A DNA stretch of 64,000 bases from Symbiodinium natans (taxonomy: Eukaryota > Sar > Dinophyceae > Suessiales > Symbiodiniaceae), in NCBI GenBank assembly GCA_905221605.1, contig CAJNDS010000669.1, positions 482,634-546,633 on the forward strand, given 5' to 3'. A program made the translations under genes and the position numbers. Of this stretch, positions 1 through 11,532 are shown in pieces. The notes under the pieces are model-generated. The model did no database searches. It was not told the DNA's origin and saw only the letters and a program-made list of their open reading frames with translations. Within the stretch, counting starts at the first letter, position 1. Every line of letters begins with the position of its first letter.

Positions 1-2960
1 TAAACACAGAGGTTTCTCAGTCAGATATCTCACCGTACTTGAAGGACCCCAGAATTGCATGGATTCCAAAGCCGGGTAAGCCAGCTACAGCTATGAAGAA
101 CTTGAGGCCCATAGGAGTAATAAGTGTTCCAGGCAAAGTGCTTGCAGGTGCTGTCAAGACTCGCATAGCACCGGCACTGCAAGAGCGCTCACAGCTTGAG
201 CCGCAGTTTGCATATATTCGGAAGCGAGGGGTGCGAGATGCCATTGCAAAAGCGTGTCAGCATTTGGATCTCGTGCAGGAAATGCGCCAAGAGCATCGCC
301 GGGATATGCACAAGGCACAGCAAGGTCAGAGAAGGCTCCCATTGGCAGGGGCCTTAACAGTCTCCGTCGATCTGAGCAAAGCCTTTGACTCTGTCAACAG
401 ACAAGAGTTGCTTGAAGCCTTAGACAAGCTCAACATAGATCAAACCACTAAGGACTTTGTTGTACAACTCCACTCCTGTACATCGTACAACATGGGCACT
501 AATGGGCTTGAGTTCAGTGTTCCTACTTCTTCGGGAATAAAACAGGGATGTAAATTAGCTCCTGCATTGTGGTCTGCCTTAACCTTGCTAGTCATGGACA
601 GGATGGAGAAGAAGTGGGGGCCTGGCAGCAGTCAGGCAAGAGATATACTCACTGTCTTCGCTGACGATTTTCTCCATCAGGAAACTTTTACAAGCTTTGC
701 CGAACTGCAGCAGGTACTCACTCGGCTTGAAGCTTTGTTTCAATCCCTCGAGGAAGTCGGCCTTGAAGTCAATCCAGCGAAATCCAAGGCACTGCTCATG
801 GTGCAAGGCACTCAGCAATCCCTCTTCCGCAAGCAATACACCAAACGATTAAAAAATCAGCTCCATTTGGTTCTTCCCTCGGGGCATCAGATTCCGATTC
901 ATCATCAGCTGACCTATCTAGGAGTGCAACTAAGCTATGGTGCTTACAAGGATCAAACAGTAGACTACAGGATTTCTCAAGCCCAAGGCAAATTTGAGCT
1001 CCTTAGGAGTATCTTGTGCACGACGAAGGCCCTTGACGAGGCGAAGAAACTAGAGATCTGGCGAGTGTATGTCGAGTCTTCGCTCTTGCATGGCATAGTC
1101 TCCACGGGAATCACCCACACGGGACTGCAAAAGCTCCAGAGCAAATATTCTCGGATGCTCAGATCTATCTTTCAGCAGCATCAGCATTTTAGTCGAATGG
1201 AAACCACAGAGCTGTTTGAGCACCACAAGATCCAAACTCCTCAGGAAGTTCTTCTCAGGCAAATGAGGAACTATCAGGATGCGATGGATGCTGCCAAGCC
1301 AACAGGCAACTTACAAACGATCCAAGAGTACCTGGGTCTACGCAGCCGGCTGATTAGCCAACAGCAGCTACTTCAATCCATGCAATTGGCTCTGGCCGAA
1401 GAAGATCATGCAGTGCCCTGTTCGCTATGTGATAGAAGTTTCTCTAGCAACAAGGGATTGCAGCATCATACACTAGTGAAGCATGGAGGCCAAAGAGCAA
1501 ACCAGTTGGGCCCTAAATTCCAAGTCTTCGCACATAGTCTGCAGGGACTCCCGCAATGTGCAGCATGTCACAAACAGCTGCGCACAATGCATCAGCTTCG
1601 CAGACATGTTGAATCGGGAACATGTTCAAAGCTTCCAGAGCTGAGGGAGCGATCATCGTCCTGCTCAGGAGCGGAGAGCACAGCCTTGCTGCTCCAACCA
1701 AGTGTTCAGGATCAATTGAAAAGAGACCCTGACCTGCTTCTCAAAAAGGCTCATGTGACCAAGCACTTGCGGGCTTACTGCAGCCTCTGTGGGCAGTTCA
1801 TTGTCGGTCACAAGGGCGTCAAACAGCACATTCAGAAAGCGCACCAGGCTTTCTGGGCAGGGGCCTCAGACTCAGTCTATGCCAACATGCGCACACATAA
1901 GAGACTGCTTCATAAAAAGGAGGAATGCAGATATTGTGGAATGATGGTTGACGCTCCGGTTCGCCACGCGGACCAGTGTGTAGTCCTGCTGCAGGTCTAT
2001 GCCATGAGTGCAGCAATGAAAAAGTCTACCGACCCACACATAGAATATGGCACTGTGACGTCGGAACTTGGGATTCGTGCGCAGGAGGGTTCCTCCCAGG
2101 AGGCTTCCTCCACCAGTAGGATTCGGTCTCACCAGGCACCAGCAAGCTCCCAGCGAGACGCACCAGCAGAGGGGAGACCTTCGTCAGTGCCCGTCACAGC
2201 CTGGTCTCTGGCCTATCATAATCCGCATCAACTGTGCTATGCACACACAGTAGTGCATATCCTTGCCTCGCTTGCATCAGAGGGTATTCTTTCTGATCCA
2301 TATCTGAGACAAATATTGACGGAAATTGACGCAGTAGGGGGTCGTTCTTCTAGTGTGGATGTTCGTAGGCTGCGACAGCTACGTCCTCTGCTGACGGGAT
2401 GGCGATTCAGACCCAGGCAAGAAGATGCATCCCAGTTTCTAGCACATATCATTCAGAGATCCCATGTGCTTTCAGCAGATGTTTGGGAAGCGAGGGTTCA
2501 AATCACAGCACCCGTGGAAAGAATCAGCGTAGAGGATAGAGGGGGTTTGATTCTTTTCTTGCCTGACCCACCAGATGGCCTCTCCACACTACAGCAAGCC
2601 ATTTCTCAGTGGGCGCACAGGGGGAGCACCTATGGGCTACTCCCGGGAGTGAACCTGGTTTGCATTCAGATCCAAAGGTTTGAGCACTTGGAGAAAACAA
2701 ATCGGCCTCAAGTTTTAGACACAACTCTGGAGCTTCCAGAGTTTATAGATAATGGCACGACAACCGCTGTGGTCAGCTTTCGACTATATGCATTCATCAT
2801 TCATCTAGGAGATGATTGGAGATCTGGGCATTATAGGACAGGTTTTTTGAGAGAAGAAGTGGCGTATCTCGCAGATGATGACCGCTCACCACGGCGAACT
2901 ACGCTCCTCTCGGATCAAATTTGCCAGGGATCGTATTTGGCTTTCTACGTAAGGGTCTAG
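1..2960 (+). CDS. LINE ORF copy 1, C-terminal part (RT, zinc fingers, USP-like)
   Basis: Partial ORF, first full codon at base 3, stop TAG at 2958-2960. It encodes the same protein as copy 2 from just before the reverse transcriptase. RT motifs are visible: VDLSKAFDSV (motif A), GIKQGCKLAP (motif B), FADD (catalytic pair, motif C), GLEVNPAKSKAL (motif D) and TYLGVQL (motif E). Four Cys/His fingers follow, then a C-terminal segment with a Cys box (NPHQLCYAH), a QEDASQFL motif and a His box (GHYRTGF). The reading frame is undamaged over about 980 codons, so this copy may still be coding-competent. The apparent start at 39 is only a TTG codon inside the domain and is not a real initiation site. 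Confidence 0.9.
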   Translation, partial: NTEVSQSDISPYLKDPRIAWIPKPGKPATAMKNLRPIGVISVPGKVLAGAVKTRIAPALQERSQLEPQFAYIRKRGVRDAIAKACQHLDLVQEMRQEHRRDMHKAQQGQRRLPLAGALTVSVDLSKAFDSVNRQELLEALDKLNIDQTTKDFVVQLHSCTSYNMGTNGLEFSVPTSSGIKQGCKLAPALWSALTLLVMDRMEKKWGPGSSQARDILTVFADDFLHQETFTSFAELQQVLTRLEALFQSLEEVGLEVNPAKSKALLMVQGTQQSLFRKQYTKRLKNQLHLVLPSGHQIPIHHQLTYLGVQLSYGAYKDQTVDYRISQAQGKFELLRSILCTTKALDEAKKLEIWRVYVESSLLHGIVSTGITHTGLQKLQSKYSRMLRSIFQQHQHFSRMETTELFEHHKIQTPQEVLLRQMRNYQDAMDAAKPTGNLQTIQEYLGLRSRLISQQQLLQSMQLALAEEDHAVPCSLCDRSFSSNKGLQHHTLVKHGGQRANQLGPKFQVFAHSLQGLPQCAACHKQLRTMHQLRRHVESGTCSKLPELRERSSSCSGAESTALLLQPSVQDQLKRDPDLLLKKAHVTKHLRAYCSLCGQFIVGHKGVKQHIQKAHQAFWAGASDSVYANMRTHKRLLHKKEECRYCGMMVDAPVRHADQCVVLLQVYAMSAAMKKSTDPHIEYGTVTSELGIRAQEGSSQEASSTSRIRSHQAPASSQRDAPAEGRPSSVPVTAWSLAYHNPHQLCYAHTVVHILASLASEGILSDPYLRQILTEIDAVGGRSSSVDVRRLRQLRPLLTGWRFRPRQEDASQFLAHIIQRSHVLSADVWEARVQITAPVERISVEDRGGLILFLPDPPDGLSTLQQAISQWAHRGSTYGLLPGVNLVCIQIQRFEHLEKTNRPQVLDTTLELPEFIDNGTTTAVVSFRLYAFIIHLGDDWRSGHYRTGFLREEVAYLADDDRSPRRTTLLSDQICQGSYLAFYVRV

Positions 2961-2980
2961 CTCGCTCTACCTTCGCATGC

Positions 2981-3885
2981 GGAGGTTTCCTCCGGAGGCT
3001 TCCTCCGCAGCAGTGTTCTTTCTTCTTAAAGTAGACCTATCTGCCTGCTGTTGCCTAAGGCAACTCGGCATGAACGCTGCCCTGCGCGCAATAAAGCCAT
3101 GATCTCGTGCTAAGATGTATAGTCTCTTGCGTGAAACTTTCACATGCGGAGGTTTCCTCCGGAGGCTTCCTCCCCGGTAGTGTTTCTCACAGTAGACCGT
3201 TCTGCCTGCTGTAGCTTAAGGCCAAGCTGACCCATTCTTGTCCCTGAACCTGAAGCATCTGAAAGAGCCCTGCGCGCACTTCAGAACATGTGAGGTCTCC
3301 TCCAGGTCGGTGGGTTCAGCTTAGGGTCACTTTTTCGGATGCAACCTTGCCTTGTCGCAGCGCTGGCCCCGAGAGCCGTGCAAGGTGTCCCAGGTCAGGT
3401 GCTTCCCTCTTCGCAAAGTACTCGTGCCTATGTGAGACCTCCTCGTTAAGTTCGGTCAGTTGGGGTCACATTTTCTCGACCAGGAATGCAATTTTGCCCT
3501 GTCGCAGCGCTGGCCCCAGGAGCCGCGCAAGGCGTCCCAGGTCAGGCTTCGCAAACTTAGCTACCCTGCCTCCAACTTGGGCATCCTTCTTGGAACGTGC
3601 AAGGCCGCCTTGGTGCGCTCTGCCTACGGCCCTCTGCCAGTTGTTTAGCGTTACCTGTGTGAGACGTCACTAGACAGGAACGCTGAGTGTCGGCCTCACC
3701 AGAGGTACGGCTCGCTAAACAGCTGGTGCGTGGGTGCTGGACGCAGTGACTCACAGTAGGGTGTCGGGGTAGCCGCGCTTATTTTTCACTCTTTTGCAGT
3801 GCTGAGTACTTGATATCGGAGGCTGCCTCCGTGCCAACTTCAATTTCTTCATTGATTCATTGCATCAGATTAGGAGGTTTCCTCC
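2981..3885. repeat. GGAGG-N3-CCTCC hairpin cluster, copy 1 UTR
   Basis: Perfect 13-nt hairpins with a 5-bp GGAGG/CCTCC stem and 3-nt loop lie at 2981-2993, 2994-3006, 3148-3160, 3161-3173, 3818-3830 and 3873-3885. Two pairs are directly abutting, one with loop TTT followed by one with loop CTT, and the context GCGGAGG...CTCC around both pairs is also shared. Loops vary (TTT, CTT, CTG) while the stem stays fixed. Two more lie in the ORF at 2084-2096 and 2099-2111. Confidence 0.85.
3288..3560 (+). repeat. Diverged internal tandem duplication in LINE 3' UTR
   Basis: Two ~130-145-bp units, 3288-3431 and 3432-3560, both start with GTGAG(G/A)(T/C)CTCCTC and share the segment GTCGCAGCGCTGGCCCC followed by a similar GCAAGG(T/C)GTCCCAGGTCAGG stretch. 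The same pair recurs in copy 2 at about 9553-9825, so the duplication predates the copying of the element. Confidence 0.75.
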
Positions 3886-4404
3886 TGAATATCCTTAAGT
3901 ACTCTGCCAAAGCAGATTCAGTATAGCAGGTAGTGAGACCTGGCAATCTGGAGGAAGCGATCCTCTCGAAGTCCAAAAGGCCGGACTGTGAAATAAAAAA
4001 GGCGGGTGAGACCTTCTATATCACACTTGCCCGCCTTAATCACACCAAACTCAGCTAGCGCACAGCTATAGCCTGCAACACAACATCGGGGCCAGCCGGC
4101 ACTGCAGCAGTCGCGGGTGCAGGTGAGCCAGTAGGAAGCGGTCGTAGGGTGCCCAGCCAGCACAGCGCTATCGCAGCCCTGAGGGGCGGATGCATTCCAC
4201 ATACTCGAACATAGCTGTGCACAACAATCTTTCAGCAGCCCTGAGGGGCGTGAAGTACGAACTAGCAAAGACTGCTGGAGCTCCCAAGGCGGATACAGAG
4301 TAGCCGACGTGCCGAGGATCCAAAGTGATCAGAGGTCCACATGCTGATTCTGGCAGTGAGTGCAATGCAAAAATGTTGTTGTTGTTGTAAGATTCTGGCC
4401 CAAG

Positions 4405-7400
4405 ATGAGGATTTTATTTCTCGTAGCCGTAGCGAGCTTTCTTGGGTGCCTGGGTCCCAAGTCCCAGGGTCCAGCCATGGATCAGAATCGAGGGTTTCGG
4501 GAAGTAGCGCCCCCCGATGAAGCTGAGCAGCATGCGCAGCGAAGTCAGCTAACCATGAACAAAACCGGCAAGCGAAGCTACCAAAGAGCTTGTAAAGTTG
4601 CCCTGGCGAAGGGAGCAGCACTTTACAAAGGCCGACTTCTGACCGCTCAGGCTCTAGGAGCCCATGAAGACCAATTTGCAGTCTCTGAGAAGCCAGAGAA
4701 GCAATCTTTTCAGCCGATCAGACAGTATCACCACAAATTTGAAATTGAGGTTTTATCTTGGAACGCAGGTTCAATAACGAGTCGAGTTTGGAATGAGCTT
4801 CTGGCCATTTTGGCAACACCAGAATATCAGAACATCAAGCTTGTGCTGCTGCAAGAATCCCACTGGCAGCAGGACCAAACCTACAGCTCAGGTCCATGGT
4901 CAGTCCTCACCTGTGGCTCTGAGAGTAGACATAAAGCCGGCCTCGTTGTCCTTGTGCATCGATCCGTGGCCCAGCTCTCAGAGATTCGCAGCACCACCAT
5001 AATTCCAGGGCACCTGCAGCATGTCATGATTCCTTGGCAGAGGTCTAGGATCCATCTACTCAATCTGTATCAGCATGTTTGGGACTCCAAACTCTCCAAG
5101 TTGGACAATAGACGACGGAGGAAGGATGTGCTGAGTCAACTTGAGACTCGCCTTCGCAGAGTGCCTTTGAGAGACTTTATGCTTGTTGCCGGTGATTTCA
5201 ACTCACATGCAGTCACAGAGCGTCCTTTCATTGGGCCCAGTGTGCCTCGCCGAGCCAGATTTGCCAATGCAGATGTTAGATCGCTCCCAGAACTGTGCAG
5301 ATCTTGTGGGCTGACAGCGCTCAACACATGGGCCTCCAGCCATAAAAGCACTTATGCAAACAGCGATGGCACATATGAGTCTCAAATTGATTTTCTGCTA
5401 GTTCGACTGCAGGATGCCCGGAGGCGGTCGAAGGAGGCTTCCTCCGATAAGAATTTTCCAGTTGCAGCGTACCGGGATGGCTCCAAGCACTTCCCGGTCA
5501 GAGCCAAACTGTTTGTTCCTCCATACAGTCCTCCCCCAAGCAAACCAAAGCCCTTTGATGCCACTGCACTTGATGCCAGCTTTAGACGAAAAGATGAAGA
5601 CTGGCAGGCTTATTCCAAGCACCTAACAGCTGAAGTAGTCAAGAGTGTGGCTGAGCAGAACTCTTGGCAATCGATCGACAGGACGATGGTTCGAGTCACT
5701 GCTGAGCAATTTCCACCGCCTCGCAAGGCTCAGCCAGTTGCAGGGCCCATTCAGCAGGCTTACTGGACAAAGGTGCGCCAAATTCAGGAGCACAAGCGAT
5801 CCGGTCATGGGCAGTCTCCTGAGTGCCAACAGCTAATCAGCGACATAAAGACAGAGGCCCAATCTTTCAAAAAGTTGCAGAAGCAAAGAAAACTTGAAAA
5901 GCAGGAGAGGCTCCTTCTTCAAGCCCAAGAGGACAAGAGACAGCAGTCTCACAAACTGTCCCAAGCCCTTAGAAAGCTGGCCCCATGGAAACCTGCTCAA
6001 AGGGTCAATCTCAGGGATTCAGCAGGTGAGCCCCTAGATGCGAAGGCCTCGGCAAGTGCGATGCGAGAGTATTCGAGTCACATCTTCTCCAAGGGATCTC
6101 CCCTGGATCCGGTGGCAGCCAGACCACGAGAGGCTGTCAATGCCTCGCAGGTGGCCGAGCAAATAAAAACAATTCCGGTGGGCAAGGCGGTTCCCAGCAT
6201 GTCGGCCCCGGTCTCGGCCTGGAAGAGCTTAGCGCCTGAGGCTCATGTGAAGATCGCTGATCTGATAAACACAGAGGTTTCTCAGTCAGATATCTCACCG
6301 TACTTGAAGGACCCCAGAATTGCATGGATTCCAAAGCCGGGTAAGCCAGCTACAGCTATGAAGAACTTGAGGCCCATAGGAGTAATAAGTGTTCCAGGCA
6401 AAGTGCTTGCAGGTGCTGTCAAGACTCGCATAGCACCGGCACTGCAAGAGCGCTCACAGCTTGAGCCGCAGTTTGCATATATTCGGAAGCGAGGGGTGCG
6501 AGATGCCATTGCAAAAGCGTGTCAGCATTTGGATCTCGTGCAGGAAATGCGCCAAGAGCATCGCCGGGATATGCACAAGGCACAGCAAGGTCAGAGAAGG
6601 CTCCCATTGGCAGGGGCCTTAACAGTCTCCGTCGATCTGAGCAAAGCCTTTGACTCTGTCAACAGACAAGAGTTGCTTGAAGCCTTAGACAAGCTCAACA
6701 TAGATCAAACCACTAAGGACTTTGTTGTACAACTCCACTCCTGTACATCGTACAACATGGGCACTAATGGGCTTGAGTTCAGTGTTCCTACTTCTTCGGG
6801 AATAAAACAGGGATGTAAATTAGCTCCTGCATTGTGGTCTGCCTTAACCTTGCTAGTCATGGACAGGATGGAGAAGAAGTGGGGGCCTGGCAGCAGTCAG
6901 GCAAGAGATATACTCACTGTCTTCGCTGACGATTTTCTCCATCAGGAAACTTTTACAAGCTTTGCCGAACTGCAGCAGGTACTCACTCGGCTTGAAGCTT
7001 TGTTTCAATCCCTCGAGGAAGTCGGCCTTGAAGTCAATCCAGCGAAATCCAAGGCACTGCTCATGGTGCAAGGCACTCAGCAATCCCTCTTCCGCAAGCA
7101 ATACACCAAACGATTAAAAAATCAGCTCCATTTGGTTCTTCCCTCGGGGCATCAGATTCCGATTCATCATCAGCTGACCTATCTAGGAGTGCAACTAAGC
7201 TATGGTGCTTACAAGGATCAAACAGTAGACTACAGGATTTCTCAAGCCCAAGGCAAATTTGAGCTCCTTAGGAGTATCTTGTGCACGACGAAGGCCCTTG
7301 ACGAGGCGAAGAAACTAGAGATCTGGCGAGTGTATGTCGAGTCTTCGCTCTTGCATGGCATAGTCTCCACGGGAATCACCCACACGGGACTGCAAAAGCT

Positions 7401-9225
7401 CCAGAGCAAATATTCTCGGATGCTCAGATCTATCTTTCAGCAGCATCAGCATTTTAGTCGAATGGAAACCACAGAGCTGTTTGAGCACCACAAGATCCAA
7501 ACTCCTCAGGAAGTTCTTCTCAGGCAAATGAGGAACTATCAGGATGCGATGGATGCTGCCAAGCCAACAGGCAATTTACAAACGATCCAAGAGTACCTGG
7601 GTCTACGCAGCCGGCTGATTAGCCAACAGCAGCTACTTCAATCCATGCAATTGGCTCTGGCCGAAGAAGATCATGCAGTGCCCTGTTCGCTATGTGATAG
7701 AAGTTTCTCTAGCAACAAGGGATTGCAGCATCATACACTAGTGAAGCATGGAGGCCAAAGAGCAAACCAGTTGGGCCCTAAATTCCAAGTCTTCGCACAT
7801 AGTCTGCAGGGACTCCCGCAATGTGCAGCATGTCACAAACAGCTGCGCACAATGCATCAGCTTCGCAGACATGTTGAATCGGGAACATGTTCAAAGCTTC
7901 CAGAGCTGAGGGAGCGATCATCGTCCTGCTCAGGAGCGGAGAGCACAGCCTTGCTGCTCCAACCAAGTGTTCAGGATCAATTGAAAAGAGACCCTGACCT
8001 GCTTCTCAAAAAGGCTCATGTGACCAAGCACTTGCGGGCTTACTGCAGCCTCTGTGGGCAGTTCATTGTCGGTCACAAGGGCGTCAAACAGCACATTCAG
8101 AAAGCGCACCAGGCTTTCTGGGCAGGGGCCTCAGACTCAGTCTATGCCAACATGCGCACACATAAGAGACTGCTTCATAAAAAGGAGGAATGCAGATATT
8201 GTGGAATGATGGTTGACGCTCCGGTTCGCCACGCGGACCAGTGTGTAGTCCTGCTGCAGGTCTATGCCATGAGTGCAGCAATGAAAAAGTCTACCGACCC
8301 ACACATAGAATATGGCACTGTGACGTCGGAACTTGGGATTCGTGCGCAGGAGGGTTCCTCCCAGGAGGCTTCCTCCACCAGTAGGATTCGGTCTCACCAG
8401 GCACCAGCAAGCTCCCAGCGAGACGCACCAGCAGAGGGGAGACCTTCGTCAGTGCCCGTCACAGCCTGGTCTCTGGCCTATCATAATCCGCATCAACTGT
8501 GCTATGCACACACAGTAGTGCATATCCTTGCCTCGCTTGCATCAGAGGGTATTCTTTCTGATCCATATCTGAGACAAATATTGACGGAAATTGACGCAGT
8601 AGGGGGTCGTTCTTCTAGTGTGGATGTTCGTAGGCTGCGACAGCTACGTCCTCTGCTGACGGGATGGCGATTCAGACCCAGGCAAGAAGATGCATCCCAG
8701 TTTCTAGCACATATCATTCAGAGATCCCATGTGCTTTCAGCAGATGTTTGGGAAGCGAGGGTTCAAATCACAGCACCCGTGGAAAGAATCAGCGTAGAGG
8801 ATAGAGGGGGTTTGATTCTTTTCTTGCCTGACCCACCAGATGGCCTCTCCACACTACAGCAAGCCATTTCTCAGTGGGCGCACAGGGGGAGCACCTATGG
8901 GCTACTCCCGGGAGTGAACCTGGTTTGCATTCAGATCCAAAGGTTTGAGCACTTGGAGAAAACAAATCGGCCTCAAGTTTTAGACACAACTCTGGAGCTT
9001 CCAGAGTTTATAGATAATGGCACGACAACCGCTGTGGTCAGCTTTCGACTATATGCATTCATCATTCATCTAGGAGATGATTGGAGATCTGGGCATTATA
9101 GGACAGGTTTTTTGAGAGAAGAAGTGGCGTATCTCGCAGATGATGACCGCTCACCACGGCGAACTACGCTCCTCTCGGATCAAATTTGCCAGGGATCGTA
9201 TTTGGCTTTCTACGTAAGGGTCTAG
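4405..9225 (+). CDS. LINE polyprotein: endonuclease, RT, zinc fingers, USP-like domain
   Basis: 1606 aa from ATG 4405; the frame is open upstream to GTG 4360, but that part is the tail of copy 1. APE-type endonuclease at about 112-365: LSWNAGS, LLQES, AGDFN at ~262, QIDFLLV at ~327 and SKHFPV at ~360, where a canonical SDH would be expected, so one catalytic residue looks altered. RT at ~620-950: VDLSKAFD at 743, FADD with the catalytic pair at 842-843, TYLG at ~925. Four fingers begin near Cys1094, Cys1140, Cys1214 and Cys1263 (CCHH, CCHC, CCHH, CCHC-like) and probably bind nucleic acid. C-terminal 1350-1606 resembles peptidase family C19 (ubiquitin-specific proteases): Cys1366 in NPHQLCYAH, QEDASQFL, IQIQRFEH, His1564 in GHYRTGF and a following YLADDD. 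The protease call rests on motif order only. The first ~20 residues are hydrophobic, possibly by chance. Confidence 0.88.
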   Translation: MRILFLVAVASFLGCLGPKSQGPAMDQNRGFREVAPPDEAEQHAQRSQLTMNKTGKRSYQRACKVALAKGAALYKGRLLTAQALGAHEDQFAVSEKPEKQSFQPIRQYHHKFEIEVLSWNAGSITSRVWNELLAILATPEYQNIKLVLLQESHWQQDQTYSSGPWSVLTCGSESRHKAGLVVLVHRSVAQLSEIRSTTIIPGHLQHVMIPWQRSRIHLLNLYQHVWDSKLSKLDNRRRRKDVLSQLETRLRRVPLRDFMLVAGDFNSHAVTERPFIGPSVPRRARFANADVRSLPELCRSCGLTALNTWASSHKSTYANSDGTYESQIDFLLVRLQDARRRSKEASSDKNFPVAAYRDGSKHFPVRAKLFVPPYSPPPSKPKPFDATALDASFRRKDEDWQAYSKHLTAEVVKSVAEQNSWQSIDRTMVRVTAEQFPPPRKAQPVAGPIQQAYWTKVRQIQEHKRSGHGQSPECQQLISDIKTEAQSFKKLQKQRKLEKQERLLLQAQEDKRQQSHKLSQALRKLAPWKPAQRVNLRDSAGEPLDAKASASAMREYSSHIFSKGSPLDPVAARPREAVNASQVAEQIKTIPVGKAVPSMSAPVSAWKSLAPEAHVKIADLINTEVSQSDISPYLKDPRIAWIPKPGKPATAMKNLRPIGVISVPGKVLAGAVKTRIAPALQERSQLEPQFAYIRKRGVRDAIAKACQHLDLVQEMRQEHRRDMHKAQQGQRRLPLAGALTVSVDLSKAFDSVNRQELLEALDKLNIDQTTKDFVVQLHSCTSYNMGTNGLEFSVPTSSGIKQGCKLAPALWSALTLLVMDRMEKKWGPGSSQARDILTVFADDFLHQETFTSFAELQQVLTRLEALFQSLEEVGLEVNPAKSKALLMVQGTQQSLFRKQYTKRLKNQLHLVLPSGHQIPIHHQLTYLGVQLSYGAYKDQTVDYRISQAQGKFELLRSILCTTKALDEAKKLEIWRVYVESSLLHGIVSTGITHTGLQKLQSKYSRMLRSIFQQHQHFSRMETTELFEHHKIQTPQEVLLRQMRNYQDAMDAAKPTGNLQTIQEYLGLRSRLISQQQLLQSMQLALAEEDHAVPCSLCDRSFSSNKGLQHHTLVKHGGQRANQLGPKFQVFAHSLQGLPQCAACHKQLRTMHQLRRHVESGTCSKLPELRERSSSCSGAESTALLLQPSVQDQLKRDPDLLLKKAHVTKHLRAYCSLCGQFIVGHKGVKQHIQKAHQAFWAGASDSVYANMRTHKRLLHKKEECRYCGMMVDAPVRHADQCVVLLQVYAMSAAMKKSTDPHIEYGTVTSELGIRAQEGSSQEASSTSRIRSHQAPASSQRDAPAEGRPSSVPVTAWSLAYHNPHQLCYAHTVVHILASLASEGILSDPYLRQILTEIDAVGGRSSSVDVRRLRQLRPLLTGWRFRPRQEDASQFLAHIIQRSHVLSADVWEARVQITAPVERISVEDRGGLILFLPDPPDGLSTLQQAISQWAHRGSTYGLLPGVNLVCIQIQRFEHLEKTNRPQVLDTTLELPEFIDNGTTTAVVSFRLYAFIIHLGDDWRSGHYRTGFLREEVAYLADDDRSPRRTTLLSDQICQGSYLAFYVRV
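5433..8376. repeat. GGAGG-N3-CCTCC hairpins inside the LINE ORF
   Basis: Three hairpins of the UTR type lie within coding sequence: 5433-5445 (after the endonuclease IDFLL motif), 8349-8361 and 8364-8376 (the linker before the protease-like domain). They encode Ser/Glu/Ala-rich EASS or GSSQEASS and sit between domains, where insertion would be tolerated. Confidence 0.8.
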
Positions 9226-10776
<1,551 letters not shown>

Positions 10777-10990
10777 CTGTTGTTGCAGTTGTTGCTGTTG
10801 TTGCTGTTGTTGCTGTGTGGTTCTTGTTCTTGCTGGAGCAACGGCAACAGCAACAGCAACAGTAACAACAACGACAACACCACCAGCAACAGCAACGACA
10901 GCAGCAACAACAAGAACAACAAGAACAACAAGAACAACAAGAACAACAAGAACAACAAGAACAACAAGAACAACAAGAACAACAACAACA

Positions 10991-11048
<58 letters not shown>

Positions 11049-11090
11049 TTACTACTACTGCAGCAGCAGCAGCAGCAACAGCATCAACAA
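10777..11090. repeat. Compound triplet repeats: TTG/CTG, CAA/CAG, AAC-AAG, ACT
   Basis: After the GTT tail come interrupted CTG/TTG units to ~10840, then CAA/CAG units (10841-10915), a hexamer AACAAG array (about 10905-10985), CAA, an ACT array (10990-11060) and GCA/CAG units. GTT followed by CAA is an inverted repeat of more than 100 bases that could fold into a large imperfect hairpin. All three frames stay open on the + strand, giving homopolymeric ORFs that are not credible proteins. Confidence 0.9.
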
Positions 11091-11532
11091 CCTCAAAAGA
11101 CTCCAGACTCCAAAGTGCTGTCCCGGGGCAACGTTCCGAAAGTGATGGCTTGATACGGTTGTCCAGGTTGAGAAGGCCTCAGCGACTTGGTGCCACTGCC
11201 AGACATGCCAATGCTGCCACACTGTTTCACGGATTCACAGTACTGCTACCTCACATCGTGACAAGCGTCACCACTAGCCAGCATTCGCCCCGGCATCCTT
11301 CTGCTATGCCATAGTCCGTGATGGCACGGACGTATGACTTCCGCACGGATTGCTGCTTGCGGTTGTTGAGGCTGTGCCGGACGATGTTTCGAGCGCCATC
11401 TTCCATGTACCAAGGAATTCTTGTGAGGGTACCATCTGGACCATGCGGGGCCTCGCAACGCAGGAAACAGGAAGCACTGCATCTGCTTGGACTTGGACAC
11501 GCTTAGCTTAGCAATGCACTAGCCACTCTAAC

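Larger units (their letters stand above)
2961..4373 (+). other. 3' UTR of LINE copy 1
   Basis: About 1.4 kb of non-coding sequence lies between the ORF stop and the TTG tail. It carries six GGAGG-N3-CCTCC hairpins, a diverged internal tandem duplication (3288-3560), and two copies of CCCTGAGGGGCG near 4174 and 4240, themselves partly palindromic. Small ORFs here on both strands overlap each other and have no recognisable domain, so I read them as chance. It matches 9226-10640 almost base for base. Confidence 0.8.
1..4388 (+). mobile_element. LINE retrotransposon, copy 1 (5' part outside window)
   Basis: This is the 3' part of a non-LTR retrotransposon. It aligns with copy 2 at a constant offset of 6265 bases, so base 1 equals base 6266. 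The two copies differ, as far as I could read, at only about six places: C1310 versus T7575 (synonymous), one-base indels near 3840, near 4230 and in the A-run at 4368-4373, A4137 versus G10401, and C4152 versus T10416. The 3' end is a short (TTG) tail at 4374-4388 and the 5' end of copy 2 follows directly, so the two are head to tail. The near identity implies a very recent duplication or insertion. Whether copy 1 is full length cannot be told because the window starts inside its ORF. Confidence 0.9.

Noticed and set aside
3290-3673. 127-codon ORF in the LINE 3' UTR (and at 9555-9938)
   Set aside because: Non-ATG start; its internal similarity is explained by the UTR duplication, and no protein features are seen.
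3918-4268. Minus-strand ORFs over the LINE 3' end
   Set aside because: One-base indels between the two copies shift these frames, which argues against coding.
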